A DNA stretch of 64,000 bases from AC-49 sp963817035 (GCA_963817035.1 CAWFMM010000004.1:682001-746000), one strand, 5' to 3'. Shown: positions 52,450 to 61,990, counted from the stretch's first letter. Notes: generated from the sequence alone by a model not told the origin. Translations and numbers: made by a program.

Positions 52450-53181
52450 ATGGAGATCGATCTCGAACGCCAAACCCACGCTGTTGAGGACTGGCACTGG
52501 TGGTATGTCGGGCGCCGCCGCGTGCTGCGCCAGGTCGTGCGGGGCATGAATTTGGCACCGGGCGCGGAGATCCTCGACGCCGGCTGCGGCAGTGGCCGCA
52601 ACCTCGTCGAGTTCGGGCGCTTCGGCCGCGTGACCGGGGTTGAGCCGGCGCCCGAGAGCCTCGCGATCGCGCAGGGGCGCGGGGTCGGAACCGTCGTCGG
52701 CGGGTCGCTCGAGCGCCTGCCGTTCGACGACGGCGGTTTCGCACTCGCCACCGTGCTCGACGTGATCGAGCACCTCGACGACGACGTCGGCGCGCTGCGC
52801 GAGCTGCGGCGGGTGGTGGCTCCTGATGGGCGCCTACTCGTCACCGTTCCCTGCTATCCATGGCTGTGGAGCTCCCACGATGTCGTCAACCATCACCGTC
52901 GCCGCTACACGAAGCGATCGCTGCACCGCGCGGCGCGGCTCGCCGGCTGGGTGCCCGAGCGCACGCTGCACTTCAACGCGCTGCTGCTGCCGGCCGCGGT
53001 GATCGCGCGGCTGCTCGAACGGCTGGGCCGCCCGACCGGAGTCTCGGACCTCGAGCGCACCCCGCGCGCGTTGAACCGGGCGCTGCTCCAGCCGCTGCAT
53101 CTCGAGTCGTGGCTGATCGGCAACGGCATCAACCCGCCGGTCGGGCTGTCGTTGCTGTGTGTGCTGCGCCCCGCCGGCTGA
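52450..53181 (+). CDS. Class I SAM-dependent methyltransferase
   Basis: 243-residue methyltransferase. The N-terminal 'ERQTHAVEDWHWWYVGRRRV' (H-W-W-Y/F) is typical of the Methyltransf_11/12 family acting on lipids or polyprenyl-linked glycans. Motif I is 'EILDAGCGSGRNLVEFGRFG', post-motif 'GVEPAPESLAIAQGRG', motif III-like 'LATVLDVIEHLDDDVGALRE', and then 'RLLVTVPCYPWLWSSHDVVN' with 'HHRRRYTKRSL', a mark of membrane-near glycan methyltransferases. Its stop shares one base with the next ATG (TGATG), so it is the first gene of a three-gene coupled operon. Confidence 0.88.
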   Translation: MEIDLERQTHAVEDWHWWYVGRRRVLRQVVRGMNLAPGAEILDAGCGSGRNLVEFGRFGRVTGVEPAPESLAIAQGRGVGTVVGGSLERLPFDDGGFALATVLDVIEHLDDDVGALRELRRVVAPDGRLLVTVPCYPWLWSSHDVVNHHRRRYTKRSLHRAARLAGWVPERTLHFNALLLPAAVIARLLERLGRPTGVSDLERTPRALNRALLQPLHLESWLIGNGINPPVGLSLLCVLRPAG

Positions 53182-54119
53182 TGGGCGGCGCGCCGCGGGC
53201 GATCATCGCGCTGGCGCTCGCGCTCCTGGTCGGGGGCTGCGGGAGCCAGGCGCTGGAAACGTCGAACGGCAGCCCGGTCGCGCTGACCGTCGCCGTCCCC
53301 GCACCGATGCGCGGCGAGCTTGCGGCGATCGTCAGGTCCGTCGATCCCCGTGCGCGCGTGGCGACGATCTCGCCGCGCCCCGGCACGCCGCCGCGTTCGG
53401 ACGTCGTGATCGCGATCGCCGCGACCGACTTCGTCGCCCACCCGCGGCTGATCCGCGCCGGCTTCGCCGCCGACAGCTACCTCGGCCGCCTCGCCTCGTC
53501 GATCGTCGCGTTTGGTGTCGCGCCCGGGAATCCGCACCGCGTCCGCACGTGGGGTGATCTGCTGAGCCCGAGCGTCCGCATGGTGGTGACCGACCCGATG
53601 GGCGACGACGGCGGGCGGCTCGAGGTGCTGTCCGCGGCCACCGCCATCTTCACTGCGCGACACCGCAATCGCTTCGCCCAGGACTACGTGCGCCGCCTGC
53701 TCACCAAAGCTGACCTCGTTCCGACCGAGAACGGTGCCGTGGCGCGGTTCGCCTCCGGTCAGGCCGACGTCGTCGTCACGACCGAGGATCGGCTGCTCGC
53801 GGCACGCGATCGCGGCGTGCCGGTAAAGCTCGTCTATCCGCCCGTGGCGACGCCGGTCGTGCTCGAGATTGGCGTCGCCGCGCACGCCCGCCACCCTGTC
53901 GCCGGCCAGGCGTTGGTCGACGCGCTGCGGGCACCGGGCGCGCAGCGGGCGCTGGCGCGCGCCGGGCTGCGGCCGGTGCTCGACGGGTTCGCGTCGCCCG
54001 ATCGCTTCCGGGCGTTCGACTCGGCGAGCGACCCGTCGATCATGGGTGACCGCCAGCTCGTCGCGCGGTCGTATTTCGGCCGCAACGGTGTCGTCAGGGA
54101 CGCGCGGAGGGCCCGCTGA
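53181..54119 (+). CDS. Lipoprotein resembling a molybdate/sulfate-type periplasmic binding protein
   Basis: 312 residues. The lipobox 'LALALLVGGCGS' marks a lipid-anchored protein outside the membrane. The mature part has the type 2 periplasmic-binding fold: 'DPRARVATISPRPGTPPRSD' and 'VVIAIAATDFVAHPRLIRAG', 'SIVAFGVAPGNPHRVRTWGD' and 'LLSPSVRMVVTDPMGDDGGR' (the WxDLLxPxVRxxxxDP motif of ModA/SBP proteins), then 'VARFASGQADVVVTTEDRL'. No permease or ATPase gene is near; it sits between a methyltransferase and a membrane glycosyltransferase, coupled to both by 1-nt overlaps. It may serve envelope-glycan assembly rather than ion uptake. Confidence 0.8.
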   Translation: MGGAPRAIIALALALLVGGCGSQALETSNGSPVALTVAVPAPMRGELAAIVRSVDPRARVATISPRPGTPPRSDVVIAIAATDFVAHPRLIRAGFAADSYLGRLASSIVAFGVAPGNPHRVRTWGDLLSPSVRMVVTDPMGDDGGRLEVLSAATAIFTARHRNRFAQDYVRRLLTKADLVPTENGAVARFASGQADVVVTTEDRLLAARDRGVPVKLVYPPVATPVVLEIGVAAHARHPVAGQALVDALRAPGAQRALARAGLRPVLDGFASPDRFRAFDSASDPSIMGDRQLVARSYFGRNGVVRDARRAR

Positions 54120-55543
54120 TGGCCACGATCTCGATCCCGGCCAAGCCGCCCGAGTCCACGCACGTGCGCCTGCACGTGCGCTGGTCGGCGCTCGTCGGAG
54201 CGATCGCGATGGCGGCGATGGTCGCGATCGCGGCGGCGATCGTCATCGTCTGCGCCCAGCGCGCGTCGGTGCTCGTGCCGCCGAGCATGCGCGCCGGAAT
54301 GCCCGGTTGGCTCGGCGGCCCGCTGCACGATCTCGTCCCGTCGCTGTCGCGCTCCTACACGTCAAACGAAGCGACGTTCTCGCTGCTTGCGGTGGCGATG
54401 TTCGGGCTGTGGCTGGTCGTGCTGGCGACCGTGCGCAGCTTGGCGATGCGCCTCGCGATCGCCGGCGTCGTCGCACTGCATCTCGTGCTCCTGCTCGCGC
54501 CCCCGATGCCGCTGACCGACGTCTTCAACTACATCAACTACGCGCGCATGGGCGCCGTGCACCACCTCAATCCGTACGTCCACGCGCCGGCGAGCGGCTT
54601 CGAATACGCGCACGACCCGGCCGGGATCTTCTCCAACTGGCACCACCTCAAGAGCCCCTACGGCCAGCTGTTCACGCTGGCCACGTATCCGCTTGCGTTC
54701 GTCTCGGTGCCGGTCGCGTTCTGGCTGTTCAAGATCGCCGTCGTCAGCGCGAGCCTCGGCTCGGTCGCGCTGGCGGCCTGGTGCGCCGATCGCCTCGGGC
54801 GCTCGGCGGTGCTGGCGATCGTCGTCGTCGGCCTCAATCCCGTGGCGATGATCTGGGGGATCGGCGCCCAGCACAACGACAGCTTCATGGTGCTGCTGAT
54901 CCTCGGGGCGATCACGCTGTGGCTGTCGAGCCACGACGGCTGGGCCGCGGCGCTGCTTGTCGGCGCGTGCGCGCTGAAGATCTCGGCGCTGCCGCTGCTG
55001 CCGCTGTTCCTGCTCGGCTGCGCCGATCGGCGCGGGGCGCTGAAGGGCGCCGCGACCGCCACCGCGGCCGCGGTGATCGTCAGCGTCGTCGCGTTCGGCC
55101 CGCACCTGCCGGACTTCTCTACCCAGATGAAGATGGTCAGCACGCTGAGCTTCCCCAACCAGCTCGGCTACGCGATCGGAATCGGCGGGCAGACCGCGGG
55201 GCTGCGCAGCGTGATGTCGGGGCTGTTCGTGCTCGTCCTGCTGTTCGCGTGCTGGCGGGTGTGGCGGTGCGGGACGTCGTGGCTGACCGCGGCGGGCTGG
55301 GTGATCGTCGCGTCGCTGGTGACGACCGGCTGGCTGCTGCCTTGGTACATCGCGTGGCTGGCGCCGTTTGCCGTGCTCGCTCCGGCCCGCTCGCTGCTCG
55401 CGGCGCTGATCGCGCTGAGCACGTTCCTGCTCGCCGCCTCGCTCCCGAGCCTGAGCGTCGAGCTGCGCTGGCTCGGCTACCATCCGGGCGGCACCGATGT
55501 CGCCCAGGCCAACCTGCGCTACCTGTTTCACTATCTGCGCTGA
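54119..55543 (+). CDS. Polytopic membrane glycosyltransferase (GT87/DUF2029, mannosyltransferase-like)
   Basis: 474 residues with about eleven membrane spans. The acidic first-loop motif of GT-C enzymes is 'PPMPLTDVFNYINYARMGAV' followed by 'HHLNPYVHAPASGFEYAHDP' and 'WHHLKSPYGQLFTLATYPLA', the arrangement of polyprenol-phosphomannose-dependent alpha-1,6-mannosyltransferases (MptA/MptB-like). 'LNPVAMIWGIGAQHNDSFMV' is another family block. It should transfer a sugar from a polyprenyl-phosphate donor outside the membrane. It ends the coupled operon; the nitrate genes follow in the other direction. Confidence 0.85.
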   Translation: MATISIPAKPPESTHVRLHVRWSALVGAIAMAAMVAIAAAIVIVCAQRASVLVPPSMRAGMPGWLGGPLHDLVPSLSRSYTSNEATFSLLAVAMFGLWLVVLATVRSLAMRLAIAGVVALHLVLLLAPPMPLTDVFNYINYARMGAVHHLNPYVHAPASGFEYAHDPAGIFSNWHHLKSPYGQLFTLATYPLAFVSVPVAFWLFKIAVVSASLGSVALAAWCADRLGRSAVLAIVVVGLNPVAMIWGIGAQHNDSFMVLLILGAITLWLSSHDGWAAALLVGACALKISALPLLPLFLLGCADRRGALKGAATATAAAVIVSVVAFGPHLPDFSTQMKMVSTLSFPNQLGYAIGIGGQTAGLRSVMSGLFVLVLLFACWRVWRCGTSWLTAAGWVIVASLVTTGWLLPWYIAWLAPFAVLAPARSLLAALIALSTFLLAASLPSLSVELRWLGYHPGGTDVAQANLRYLFHYLR

Positions 55544-55603
55544 GGAGGGGGCGATGTGGCGCGCGGACGCTGCTCCCTCACAGCTCGATCGCGTGCGACG
55601 CTG

Positions 55604-58600
55604 TCAGGCCACGCTGCGCTCGGCGCGCAGCGCGCCGAGGAGAGCGGTGATGTCCGGGCGACAGCCTCCGCAGCCTGTCGATGCGCGGGTCTGCTCGGCG
55701 ACCTGCTCGACGGTGTCGAGCGCGCGGTCGCGGATCGCGTGGACGATCTCGCCGCGCGTCACGCCCTGGCACGAGCAAATGTTGACGGCGGGATCGCCGT
55801 CGGCGACTGTCGGATCGTCGTAGCCGCCCTCCGGCGCGTCGGCGAATCCCGCGAGCAACGGCGCTGGCACCTCGTCGCCGCCGCGCAGCAATTCGCGCAG
55901 GGCTCGCGCGTCGCGCAGATCGCCGAGCAGGATCGCACCGGCCAGGCGTCCGTCGTCGGCCACGAGCAGGCGGCGATAGCGGCGGTGGCGGGTATCCAGC
56001 GCGAGCACCTCATCGTCGCGCTCTGCGGCCGCGACCCGGCCGCAGCAGAACAGCTCGATGCCCGCAACCTTGAGCGTCGTCGCCGGCGCGGCCCCGTGGA
56101 ACGCGGTCGGCTGGCCGGCGAGCGAGGCGCCGAGGACTCGCGCCTGCTCCTGAAGCGGCGACCAAAGCCCGTACACGGTGCCGCGATGCTCGACGCATTC
56201 GCCGACCGCCCGAACGCCGGCGGCACTCGTGCGCAGCTCGTCGTCGACGAGGACGCCGCGATCGACCTCGAGGCCCGCGGTCCGCGCGAGGACGACGTCG
56301 GGCTGAATGCCCGCCGCGACAACCACGAGATCGGCCGGCAGCTCCTGGCCGTCGGCGAGCACGACGCGCTCCACGCGTCCCGATCCCGCGATCGCCTCGG
56401 TCCGCGCTGACGTCAGCACCTTGATCTGCAGATCGCGCAGCGCGCGCTCGAGCAGCGAGGCCGCGGGCCCGTCGAGCTGCTGCTCCATCAGGCGATCGGC
56501 GAGATGAACGACCGTCGTGCGCACAGCGCGCTCGCGCAGCCCGCGCGCCGCCTCGAGCCCGAGCAGGCCACCGCCGATGACGACCGCCCGCCGCGCCGCG
56601 CCCGCCGCCGCGAGGATCGCCCGCGCGTCAGCGCGGGTACGGAACACGTGCACGCCCGGGAGCTCGGTGCCCGAGATCGGGGGAACGAACGGACGCGAAC
56701 CCGTCGCGATGACGACGTCGTCGTAGCCGAGCACCTCGCCGTCGGCGAGCTCGACCGTTCGCATCGCCGTGTCGATGTGACGCGCCGCGACCCCGAGGCG
56801 CAGGGAGACGTCGCGCGCAGCGAACCACTCGGGATGGCGCAGCCCGAGCTCATCCTCGCCCAGCGCCCCACTGAGCACCTGCGAGAGCAGAATCCGGTTG
56901 TAGGGCTGATCGGGCTCGGCCCCGACGACGGTGATCTGCCAGTCGCCGTGGGCCGCGTGGGCGAGCACCGCCTCGACGGTCGCGATGCCGGCCATGCCGC
57001 CCCCGATGACGACGAGCCGTCGCGCATCGGTGCCCGAGCGACGCGTCATCGTGCTCGCCGGCTCGATGCGCACCGCGGTCGCCTTGAGCTCGGCCTGGAG
57101 ACTCGTGGGATCGACTGCGCGGGTGACGACGCCGTTCAGCGCGCCGGCGCCGGGCGCCAGGTGCAGCGCGCCCCAGTGAAACGGCGCGAACGCGACGCCG
57201 GGTGCGACCGCGTCGCTGATCCGCGCCCGCAGCGTCGCCCGGCCGCGGCGCGAGCGCACGATGACGAGCTCGCCGTCGCGCACGCCGGAGCGCCGCGCGT
57301 CGTCGGCGTGCAGCTCGACGAACGGCTCGGGCTCGACGGCGATCAGATCCTTGGCCTTCCCGGTCCGGGTCATCGTGTGCCACTGGTGGGCGAGGCGCCC
57401 GGTGGTCAGCACGAGCGGGTGGTCGGGACCGGGCGTGTCGACCGGCTCGGCGTGCGGCGTCGGCGCCATCCGCGCGCGCCCGTTGTCGGTCTGAAAGCGG
57501 CGGCTGGCGTACAGGCGCTCGGTGCCCGCGTGGTCTTCGCCGTCGGCGCCGCGGGCGGGAATCGGCCACTGCAGCGGCCCTTCCCGCATCAGCCGCTCGT
57601 GCGAGAGCCCGGTCTGGTCGCACAGCCGGCCCTCGGTACAGCGCACGTACTCGGCGTGGACCTGGGCGGCGGTCGTCCAGCCGAACTGCGCGGTGTGGCC
57701 GAGCGCGCGCCCGACGCGCGCGAAGATCTCCCAGTCGGGCAGCGCCTCGCCCGGGGCGTCGACGGCGCGGCGCATCAGCGAGACGCGCCGCTCGGAGTTC
57801 GTCTGCGTCCCGTCCTTCTCGGCCCACTGGGCCGCGGGCAGGACGGCGTGGGCGAGCGCGCCGGTCTCGGTCGGGTGGTAGGCGTCCTGGACGATGACCA
57901 GCTCGGCGCGCCGCAGCGCGGCCGCGAAGCGCGCGGCGTCGGGCTGGGAGACGACCGGGTTGGTGGCGACGATCCAGACGACCTTGACGCGGTCGGACTC
58001 CAGCGCGTCGACGAGCTCGGTCGAGGCCAATCCGGGCGCGGGACTGATCCCCGGAGCGCCGCTCGGGACGTCCCACAGGCGGCGCATCTCGGCGCGGTGG
58101 TCGGGGTCGGTGACGGTGCGGTAGCCGGGCAGCGCGTGGGCAAGCCCGCCCGACTCGCGGCCGCCCATCGCGTTGGGCTGGCCGGTCAGTGACAGTGGGC
58201 CGGTGCCTGGGCGACCGACGTTGCCGGTGGCCAGGCAGAGGTTGATCAGCGCCCGGTTCTTGAGCGTGCCGACCGTCGACTGGTTGGCGCCCATCGACCA
58301 CAGGACCATCGCCCGCCGAGCCGAGCCGAACGCGCGCGCGGCGGCGACGATCTCCTCAGCCGGGATCCCCGTCGCCTCGGCGGCGCGCTGCGGCGTCCAG
58401 TGCGCCGCCGCGGCCAGCGCCTCGTCGGCACCCTCGATGTGGCGTTCCATGAACACGCGATCGACAAGCCCCTCGGCGTCGAGCACCGCGAGCATCGCGC
58501 TGAGCAGTGGCAGGTCGGCGCCCGGGCGCACCTGGAGGTGGCGGTCGGCGAGCTCCGCGGTCGGCGTGCGGCGCGGGTCGACGACGGTGACCTCGGCGCC

Positions 58601-59194
58601 CTCGGCCTGCCGGTGGCGGATGCGTCCCCAGACGATCGGATGACAGGCCGAGGTGTTGGAGCCGAGGATCAGCAGGTGGTCGGCCTGCTCGATGTCGGCG
58701 TAGGTCGACGGCGGCCCGTCGGAGCCGAACGCGCCGGTGTAGCCGGCGACCGCGCTCGACATGCACAGGCGCGAGTTGGAGTCGACGTTGTTGGTCCCGA
58801 GGAAGCCCTTGGCGAGCTTGGTGGCGACGTAGTAGTCCTCGGTCAGCAGCTGGCCCGAGAGGTACAGCGCGATCGCGTCGGGGCCGTGGCGGGCGCGGAC
58901 GTCGCGCAGGCGCCGGGCGATCTCGGCGATCGACTGGCGCCACGTGCGCGCGCGCCAGCGGTCGTCGAGGCTGTCGCGCCACAGCGGCTGCGTCGCGCGG
59001 TCGGCGGCGGTCAGCGCCTCGGGCAGGCGCAGCGGCTTGCGGCACGTCGCGCCGCGATTGACCGGATGCAGCGGGTCGCCCTTGACCGTCGTCACCCGGC
59101 CGCCGGTGACCTCGGCGATCAGCCCGCAGCCGGTGCCGCAGTACGGGCAGCCGGTGCGCACCTCGCGCGTGCGCTGCGGCGGCGGGATCGTCAC
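55604..59194 (-). CDS. nasA: Assimilatory nitrate reductase fused to a NirB-like FAD/NAD(P)H reductase with BFD [2Fe-2S] end
   Basis: 1196-residue two-part enzyme reducing nitrate to nitrite in the cytosol. Residues 1-700 are the molybdopterin catalytic subunit. The [4Fe-4S] ligands are Cys16, Cys19, Cys23 and Cys51 ('GCPYCGTGCGL', 'GATCRKP'). The Mo-ligand region is 'NNVDSNSRLCMSSAVAGYTG'; 'LILGSNTSACHPIVWGRIRH' and 'GQPNAMGGRESGGLAHALPG' bind the cofactor. From about 716 a pyridine-nucleotide-disulfide-type reductase begins ('LVVIGGGMAGIATVEAVLAH', 'AVVIGGGLLGLEAARGLRER'), ending in a BFD-like [2Fe-2S] domain ('ICSCQGVTRGEIVHAIRD', 'STGCGGCRPDI'). The GTG at 59194 overlaps the nirD stop by 4 nt. 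Confidence 0.92.
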   Translation of the reverse strand: MTIPPPQRTREVRTGCPYCGTGCGLIAEVTGGRVTTVKGDPLHPVNRGATCRKPLRLPEALTAADRATQPLWRDSLDDRWRARTWRQSIAEIARRLRDVRARHGPDAIALYLSGQLLTEDYYVATKLAKGFLGTNNVDSNSRLCMSSAVAGYTGAFGSDGPPSTYADIEQADHLLILGSNTSACHPIVWGRIRHRQAEGAEVTVVDPRRTPTAELADRHLQVRPGADLPLLSAMLAVLDAEGLVDRVFMERHIEGADEALAAAAHWTPQRAAEATGIPAEEIVAAARAFGSARRAMVLWSMGANQSTVGTLKNRALINLCLATGNVGRPGTGPLSLTGQPNAMGGRESGGLAHALPGYRTVTDPDHRAEMRRLWDVPSGAPGISPAPGLASTELVDALESDRVKVVWIVATNPVVSQPDAARFAAALRRAELVIVQDAYHPTETGALAHAVLPAAQWAEKDGTQTNSERRVSLMRRAVDAPGEALPDWEIFARVGRALGHTAQFGWTTAAQVHAEYVRCTEGRLCDQTGLSHERLMREGPLQWPIPARGADGEDHAGTERLYASRRFQTDNGRARMAPTPHAEPVDTPGPDHPLVLTTGRLAHQWHTMTRTGKAKDLIAVEPEPFVELHADDARRSGVRDGELVIVRSRRGRATLRARISDAVAPGVAFAPFHWGALHLAPGAGALNGVVTRAVDPTSLQAELKATAVRIEPASTMTRRSGTDARRLVVIGGGMAGIATVEAVLAHAAHGDWQITVVGAEPDQPYNRILLSQVLSGALGEDELGLRHPEWFAARDVSLRLGVAARHIDTAMRTVELADGEVLGYDDVVIATGSRPFVPPISGTELPGVHVFRTRADARAILAAAGAARRAVVIGGGLLGLEAARGLRERAVRTTVVHLADRLMEQQLDGPAASLLERALRDLQIKVLTSARTEAIAGSGRVERVVLADGQELPADLVVVAAGIQPDVVLARTAGLEVDRGVLVDDELRTSAAGVRAVGECVEHRGTVYGLWSPLQEQARVLGASLAGQPTAFHGAAPATTLKVAGIELFCCGRVAAAERDDEVLALDTRHRRYRRLLVADDGRLAGAILLGDLRDARALRELLRGGDEVPAPLLAGFADAPEGGYDDPTVADGDPAVNICSCQGVTRGEIVHAIRDRALDTVEQVAEQTRASTGCGGCRPDITALLGALRAERSVA

Positions 59195-59511
59195 GGGTTG
59201 ATCGCCAACCACAGGCCGCCGTCGCGCTCCTCCACCTCGTGTACCGCGATGGCGTCCGGGCCGCCCTGCTGCTCGCCGGTCAGCAGGTCGAAGCGCCGTC
59301 CGTGCAGCGGGCAGGTGACGCAGCGGTCGGCGACGAGCCCGTCGCCGAGCGGGCCGGCGAGGTGCGGGCACGCCGCGTCGACCGCCGCCCAGCCGTCGGG
59401 CAGGCGAAAGATCGCCACGCGCCGGTCGCCGACCGCGACGCTGCGGCCCTCGAGCAGCGGGATGTCGTCGGCGCTGCCGACCAGGGTCCAGGTGTCGATC
59501 GTCGCGGTCAT
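59191..59511 (-). CDS. nirD: Nitrite reductase small subunit NirD (Rieske type)
   Basis: 106-residue small subunit of assimilatory nitrite reductase. The Rieske ligands are present: 'AACPHLAGPLGDG' (Cys-His) and 'CVTCPLHGRRFDLLTG' (Cys-His), so unlike many NirD proteins it should bind a real [2Fe-2S] cluster. Its start (ATG 59511) overlaps the nirB stop by 4 nt and its own stop overlaps the nasA GTG, making a tight nirB-nirD-nasA unit. Confidence 0.93.
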   Translation of the reverse strand: MTATIDTWTLVGSADDIPLLEGRSVAVGDRRVAIFRLPDGWAAVDAACPHLAGPLGDGLVADRCVTCPLHGRRFDLLTGEQQGGPDAIAVHEVEERDGGLWLAINP

Positions 59512-61928
59512 CGCGGCGCCCGCGCGAGGGAGACGAGATCGAGCTCGGTGTCGAGCTCGGCGAACTGGCGGGCGTGAACCGGCGCCGCGCGCTCGCGCCA
59601 CGGATCGGGGTCGCATGCCGCCTTGGCGATCGCGAAGCGCTCGAGCAGCGCGGCCCGGGCCTCCGGCTCGAGGACGGCCTCGCGGACCGCGTCGATCCCG
59701 ACGCGCTCGAGGTAGCCGTACGTGCGCTCGAGGTGCTCGCCGTGCTCGCGGTAGTGCTGCAGGAACGCCAGCGCGATGCGACTCGCCTCCACCTCCGTGT
59801 CGACGCGGGCGAGCAGATCGCCCTTGCGCACGCTGGCGCCGGACGCCCCGCCGACGTAGACTTCCCAGCCCCCATCGACGGCGACCAGGCCGATGTCCTT
59901 GACGTAGGCCTCCGAGCAGTTTCGCGGGCAGCCGGCGACCGCCGCCTTGACCTTGTGCGGCGTGTGCAGCCCCTCCATCTCCCGTTCGAGATCGATCCCG
60001 ACGGTGATCGCGTCGCCGAGGCCGAAGCGGCAGAACTGCGTACCGACGCACGTCTTGACCGTCCGCACCGCCTTGGCGTACGCGTAGCCCGACGGCATTC
60101 CGAGGTCCTCCCAGATCGCCGGCAGCTGCTCCTTGCGCGCGCCGAGCAGGTCGATCCGCTGGCCGCCGGTGATCTTGACCATCGGTAGCTCGTAGCGGTC
60201 GGCGACGTCGGCGATCCGGCGCAGCTCGTCCGGCGTGACGACCCCGCCGCGGATGCGCGGGACGACACTGAAGGTGCCGTCGTTCTGGATGTTCGCGTGG
60301 ACCCGGTCGTTGATGAACCGCGCGTGGCGCTCCTCGCGGAAGCGTCCGGCCTGACGCTCGCTGACCAGGTACGCGAGCCCCGGCTTGCACGCGCCGCAAT
60401 CGCGTCCCGCACCGCACGCGCTCGACAGCTCGCCGACCGAGGCGATCTCCTTATCGCGGACGATCGCGGCCAGCTCCTCGCGCGTCTGGCGCCGGCACGG
60501 GCACAGGTAGGCCGGCTCCTCGGCCGCGCCCGCGCGTTCGATCTGCAGGAGCTCGGCGACGACCGGCTTGCATGATCCGCAGCCTGCGCCGGCACGGGTC
60601 ACCGAAACGACCTCCTGCGTCGAGCCGAGCCCGCGCTCGCGGATCGCGCCGACGATCTCGCCCTTGCAGACGCCGTTGCAGTTGCAGACCTGGGCGCTGT
60701 CGGGCAGCTCGGCTGCCGTCGCCTGGGAGGCCTCGGCGAGCAGCCCGAGCGGATCGTCCGTCGTCGCCTGCGTGCGGACCGCGTCGATCAGCAGCTCGGC
60801 GCCGCGGGCGTCGCCGAGCAGCACCGCGCCGAGCACACGGCCGTCGGTGGCGGTGACGAGCTTGCGGTAGGTCCCGGCCGCTGCGTCGGCAACGACGACC
60901 TCGCGCTCCCCCTCGGCGGCGCCCGCCGTCACGAGGTCGACGCCCATGACCTTGAGCTTCGCGGTCGGGATCGAGCCCTCGTATTCGGCGTCGGCATCCG
61001 GGCTGACGAGGGTCTGCGCCGCGACGCGCGCCTGGTCGTGGATCGGCGCGACGATGCCGTGGACGACGCCGCGGTGCTGGGCGCACTCGCCGACCGCGAG
61101 CACGTTGCGGTGCGAGCTGACCATGCGGTCGTCGACGACGATCCCACGCTCGATGTCGAGGCCGGTCGCCCTGGCCAGATCGACCTGTGGGCGGATCCCG
61201 ACCGCGATCACGACGAGGTCGCAGTCGAGCTGTGAGCCGTCGGCGAAGGCGAGGCCGGACACGCTGCCGTCGGGGCCGCGGAGGATCGCGCTCGTCGCGT
61301 GCTGGAGGCGCACGTCGACGCCGAGCGCCTCGATCGCCGGAACGAGCATCGCCGCGGCCGGGGCATCGAGCTGGCGTTCCATCAGGCGATCGACGAGATG
61401 CACGACGGTCGTCGGGCATTGCAGCTGCGCCAGCGCGTGAGCCGCTTCGAGACCGAGGAGCCCGCCACCGATGACGACCGCGCGCCGCGCGGTCGGTGCT
61501 GCCGCGAGGATCGCCGCGCAGTCGGCGGGATCGCGGAAGACATGGACGCCGTGGGCGTCGGCGCCCTCAAACGGCGGGACCAGGGCGTCGGAGCCGGTGC
61601 ACAGCACGACCCGATCGAAGCCGAGGACGCGCCGCTCGTCGTCGTCGCAGGTCGCCGTACCGGCCTGCGGATCGAGCGCGACGACCCGCAGGCCTGTGTG
61701 GACGGTGATCCGCGCATCCGCGTACCACGCGTCGGGGCGCAGGCGCAGCTCGTCCACGCTGGTGGCAGGCGTCAGCAGCGCGCCGAGCCGCACGCGATCG
61801 TAGGGCCGATCGGGCTCGGCGCACACCAGCGTCAGCGGCACGTCGGGGTCACGGGCACGAATCGCCTCGCACACGGCCTGCCCGGCGATGCCGCCGCCGA
61901 TGACGAGAATGCCTCGGGGAGCGAACAT
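59508..61928 (-). CDS. nirB: NAD(P)H nitrite reductase large subunit NirB
   Basis: 806-residue siroheme flavoprotein reducing nitrite to ammonium with NAD(P)H. In order: FAD domain 'ILVIGGGIAGQAVCEAIRAR', NAD domain 'AVVIGGGLLGLEAAHALAQL', a BFD-type [2Fe-2S] domain ('VCNCNGVCKGEIVGAIRERG', 'GAGCGSCKPVV'), a second cysteine-rich half-domain ('YLCPCRRQTREELAAI', 'CGAGRDCGACKPGL'), then the ferredoxin-like and siroheme parts with 'VKTCVGTQFCRFGLGDAI' and 'VAGCPRNCSEAYVKDIGLVA' as cluster ligands. Length is near the E. coli enzyme. First gene of the operon, preceded by the shared regulatory blocks. Confidence 0.96.
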   Translation of the reverse strand: MFAPRGILVIGGGIAGQAVCEAIRARDPDVPLTLVCAEPDRPYDRVRLGALLTPATSVDELRLRPDAWYADARITVHTGLRVVALDPQAGTATCDDDERRVLGFDRVVLCTGSDALVPPFEGADAHGVHVFRDPADCAAILAAAPTARRAVVIGGGLLGLEAAHALAQLQCPTTVVHLVDRLMERQLDAPAAAMLVPAIEALGVDVRLQHATSAILRGPDGSVSGLAFADGSQLDCDLVVIAVGIRPQVDLARATGLDIERGIVVDDRMVSSHRNVLAVGECAQHRGVVHGIVAPIHDQARVAAQTLVSPDADAEYEGSIPTAKLKVMGVDLVTAGAAEGEREVVVADAAAGTYRKLVTATDGRVLGAVLLGDARGAELLIDAVRTQATTDDPLGLLAEASQATAAELPDSAQVCNCNGVCKGEIVGAIRERGLGSTQEVVSVTRAGAGCGSCKPVVAELLQIERAGAAEEPAYLCPCRRQTREELAAIVRDKEIASVGELSSACGAGRDCGACKPGLAYLVSERQAGRFREERHARFINDRVHANIQNDGTFSVVPRIRGGVVTPDELRRIADVADRYELPMVKITGGQRIDLLGARKEQLPAIWEDLGMPSGYAYAKAVRTVKTCVGTQFCRFGLGDAITVGIDLEREMEGLHTPHKVKAAVAGCPRNCSEAYVKDIGLVAVDGGWEVYVGGASGASVRKGDLLARVDTEVEASRIALAFLQHYREHGEHLERTYGYLERVGIDAVREAVLEPEARAALLERFAIAKAACDPDPWRERAAPVHARQFAELDTELDLVSLARAPR

Positions 61929-61990
61929 CAGCGGGGCTCCGTGAACCGGCGAATGCGCATGGCCACAGACGGTAGGCCGGGGTCGATTCG

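Noticed and set aside
59195..60595. Upstream extension that would lengthen nasA to 1663 residues
   Set aside because: It runs through nirD and nirB in the wrong frame; the GTG at 59194 with the 4-nt overlap and the motif CPYCGTGCGL at residue 16 fits the family start.
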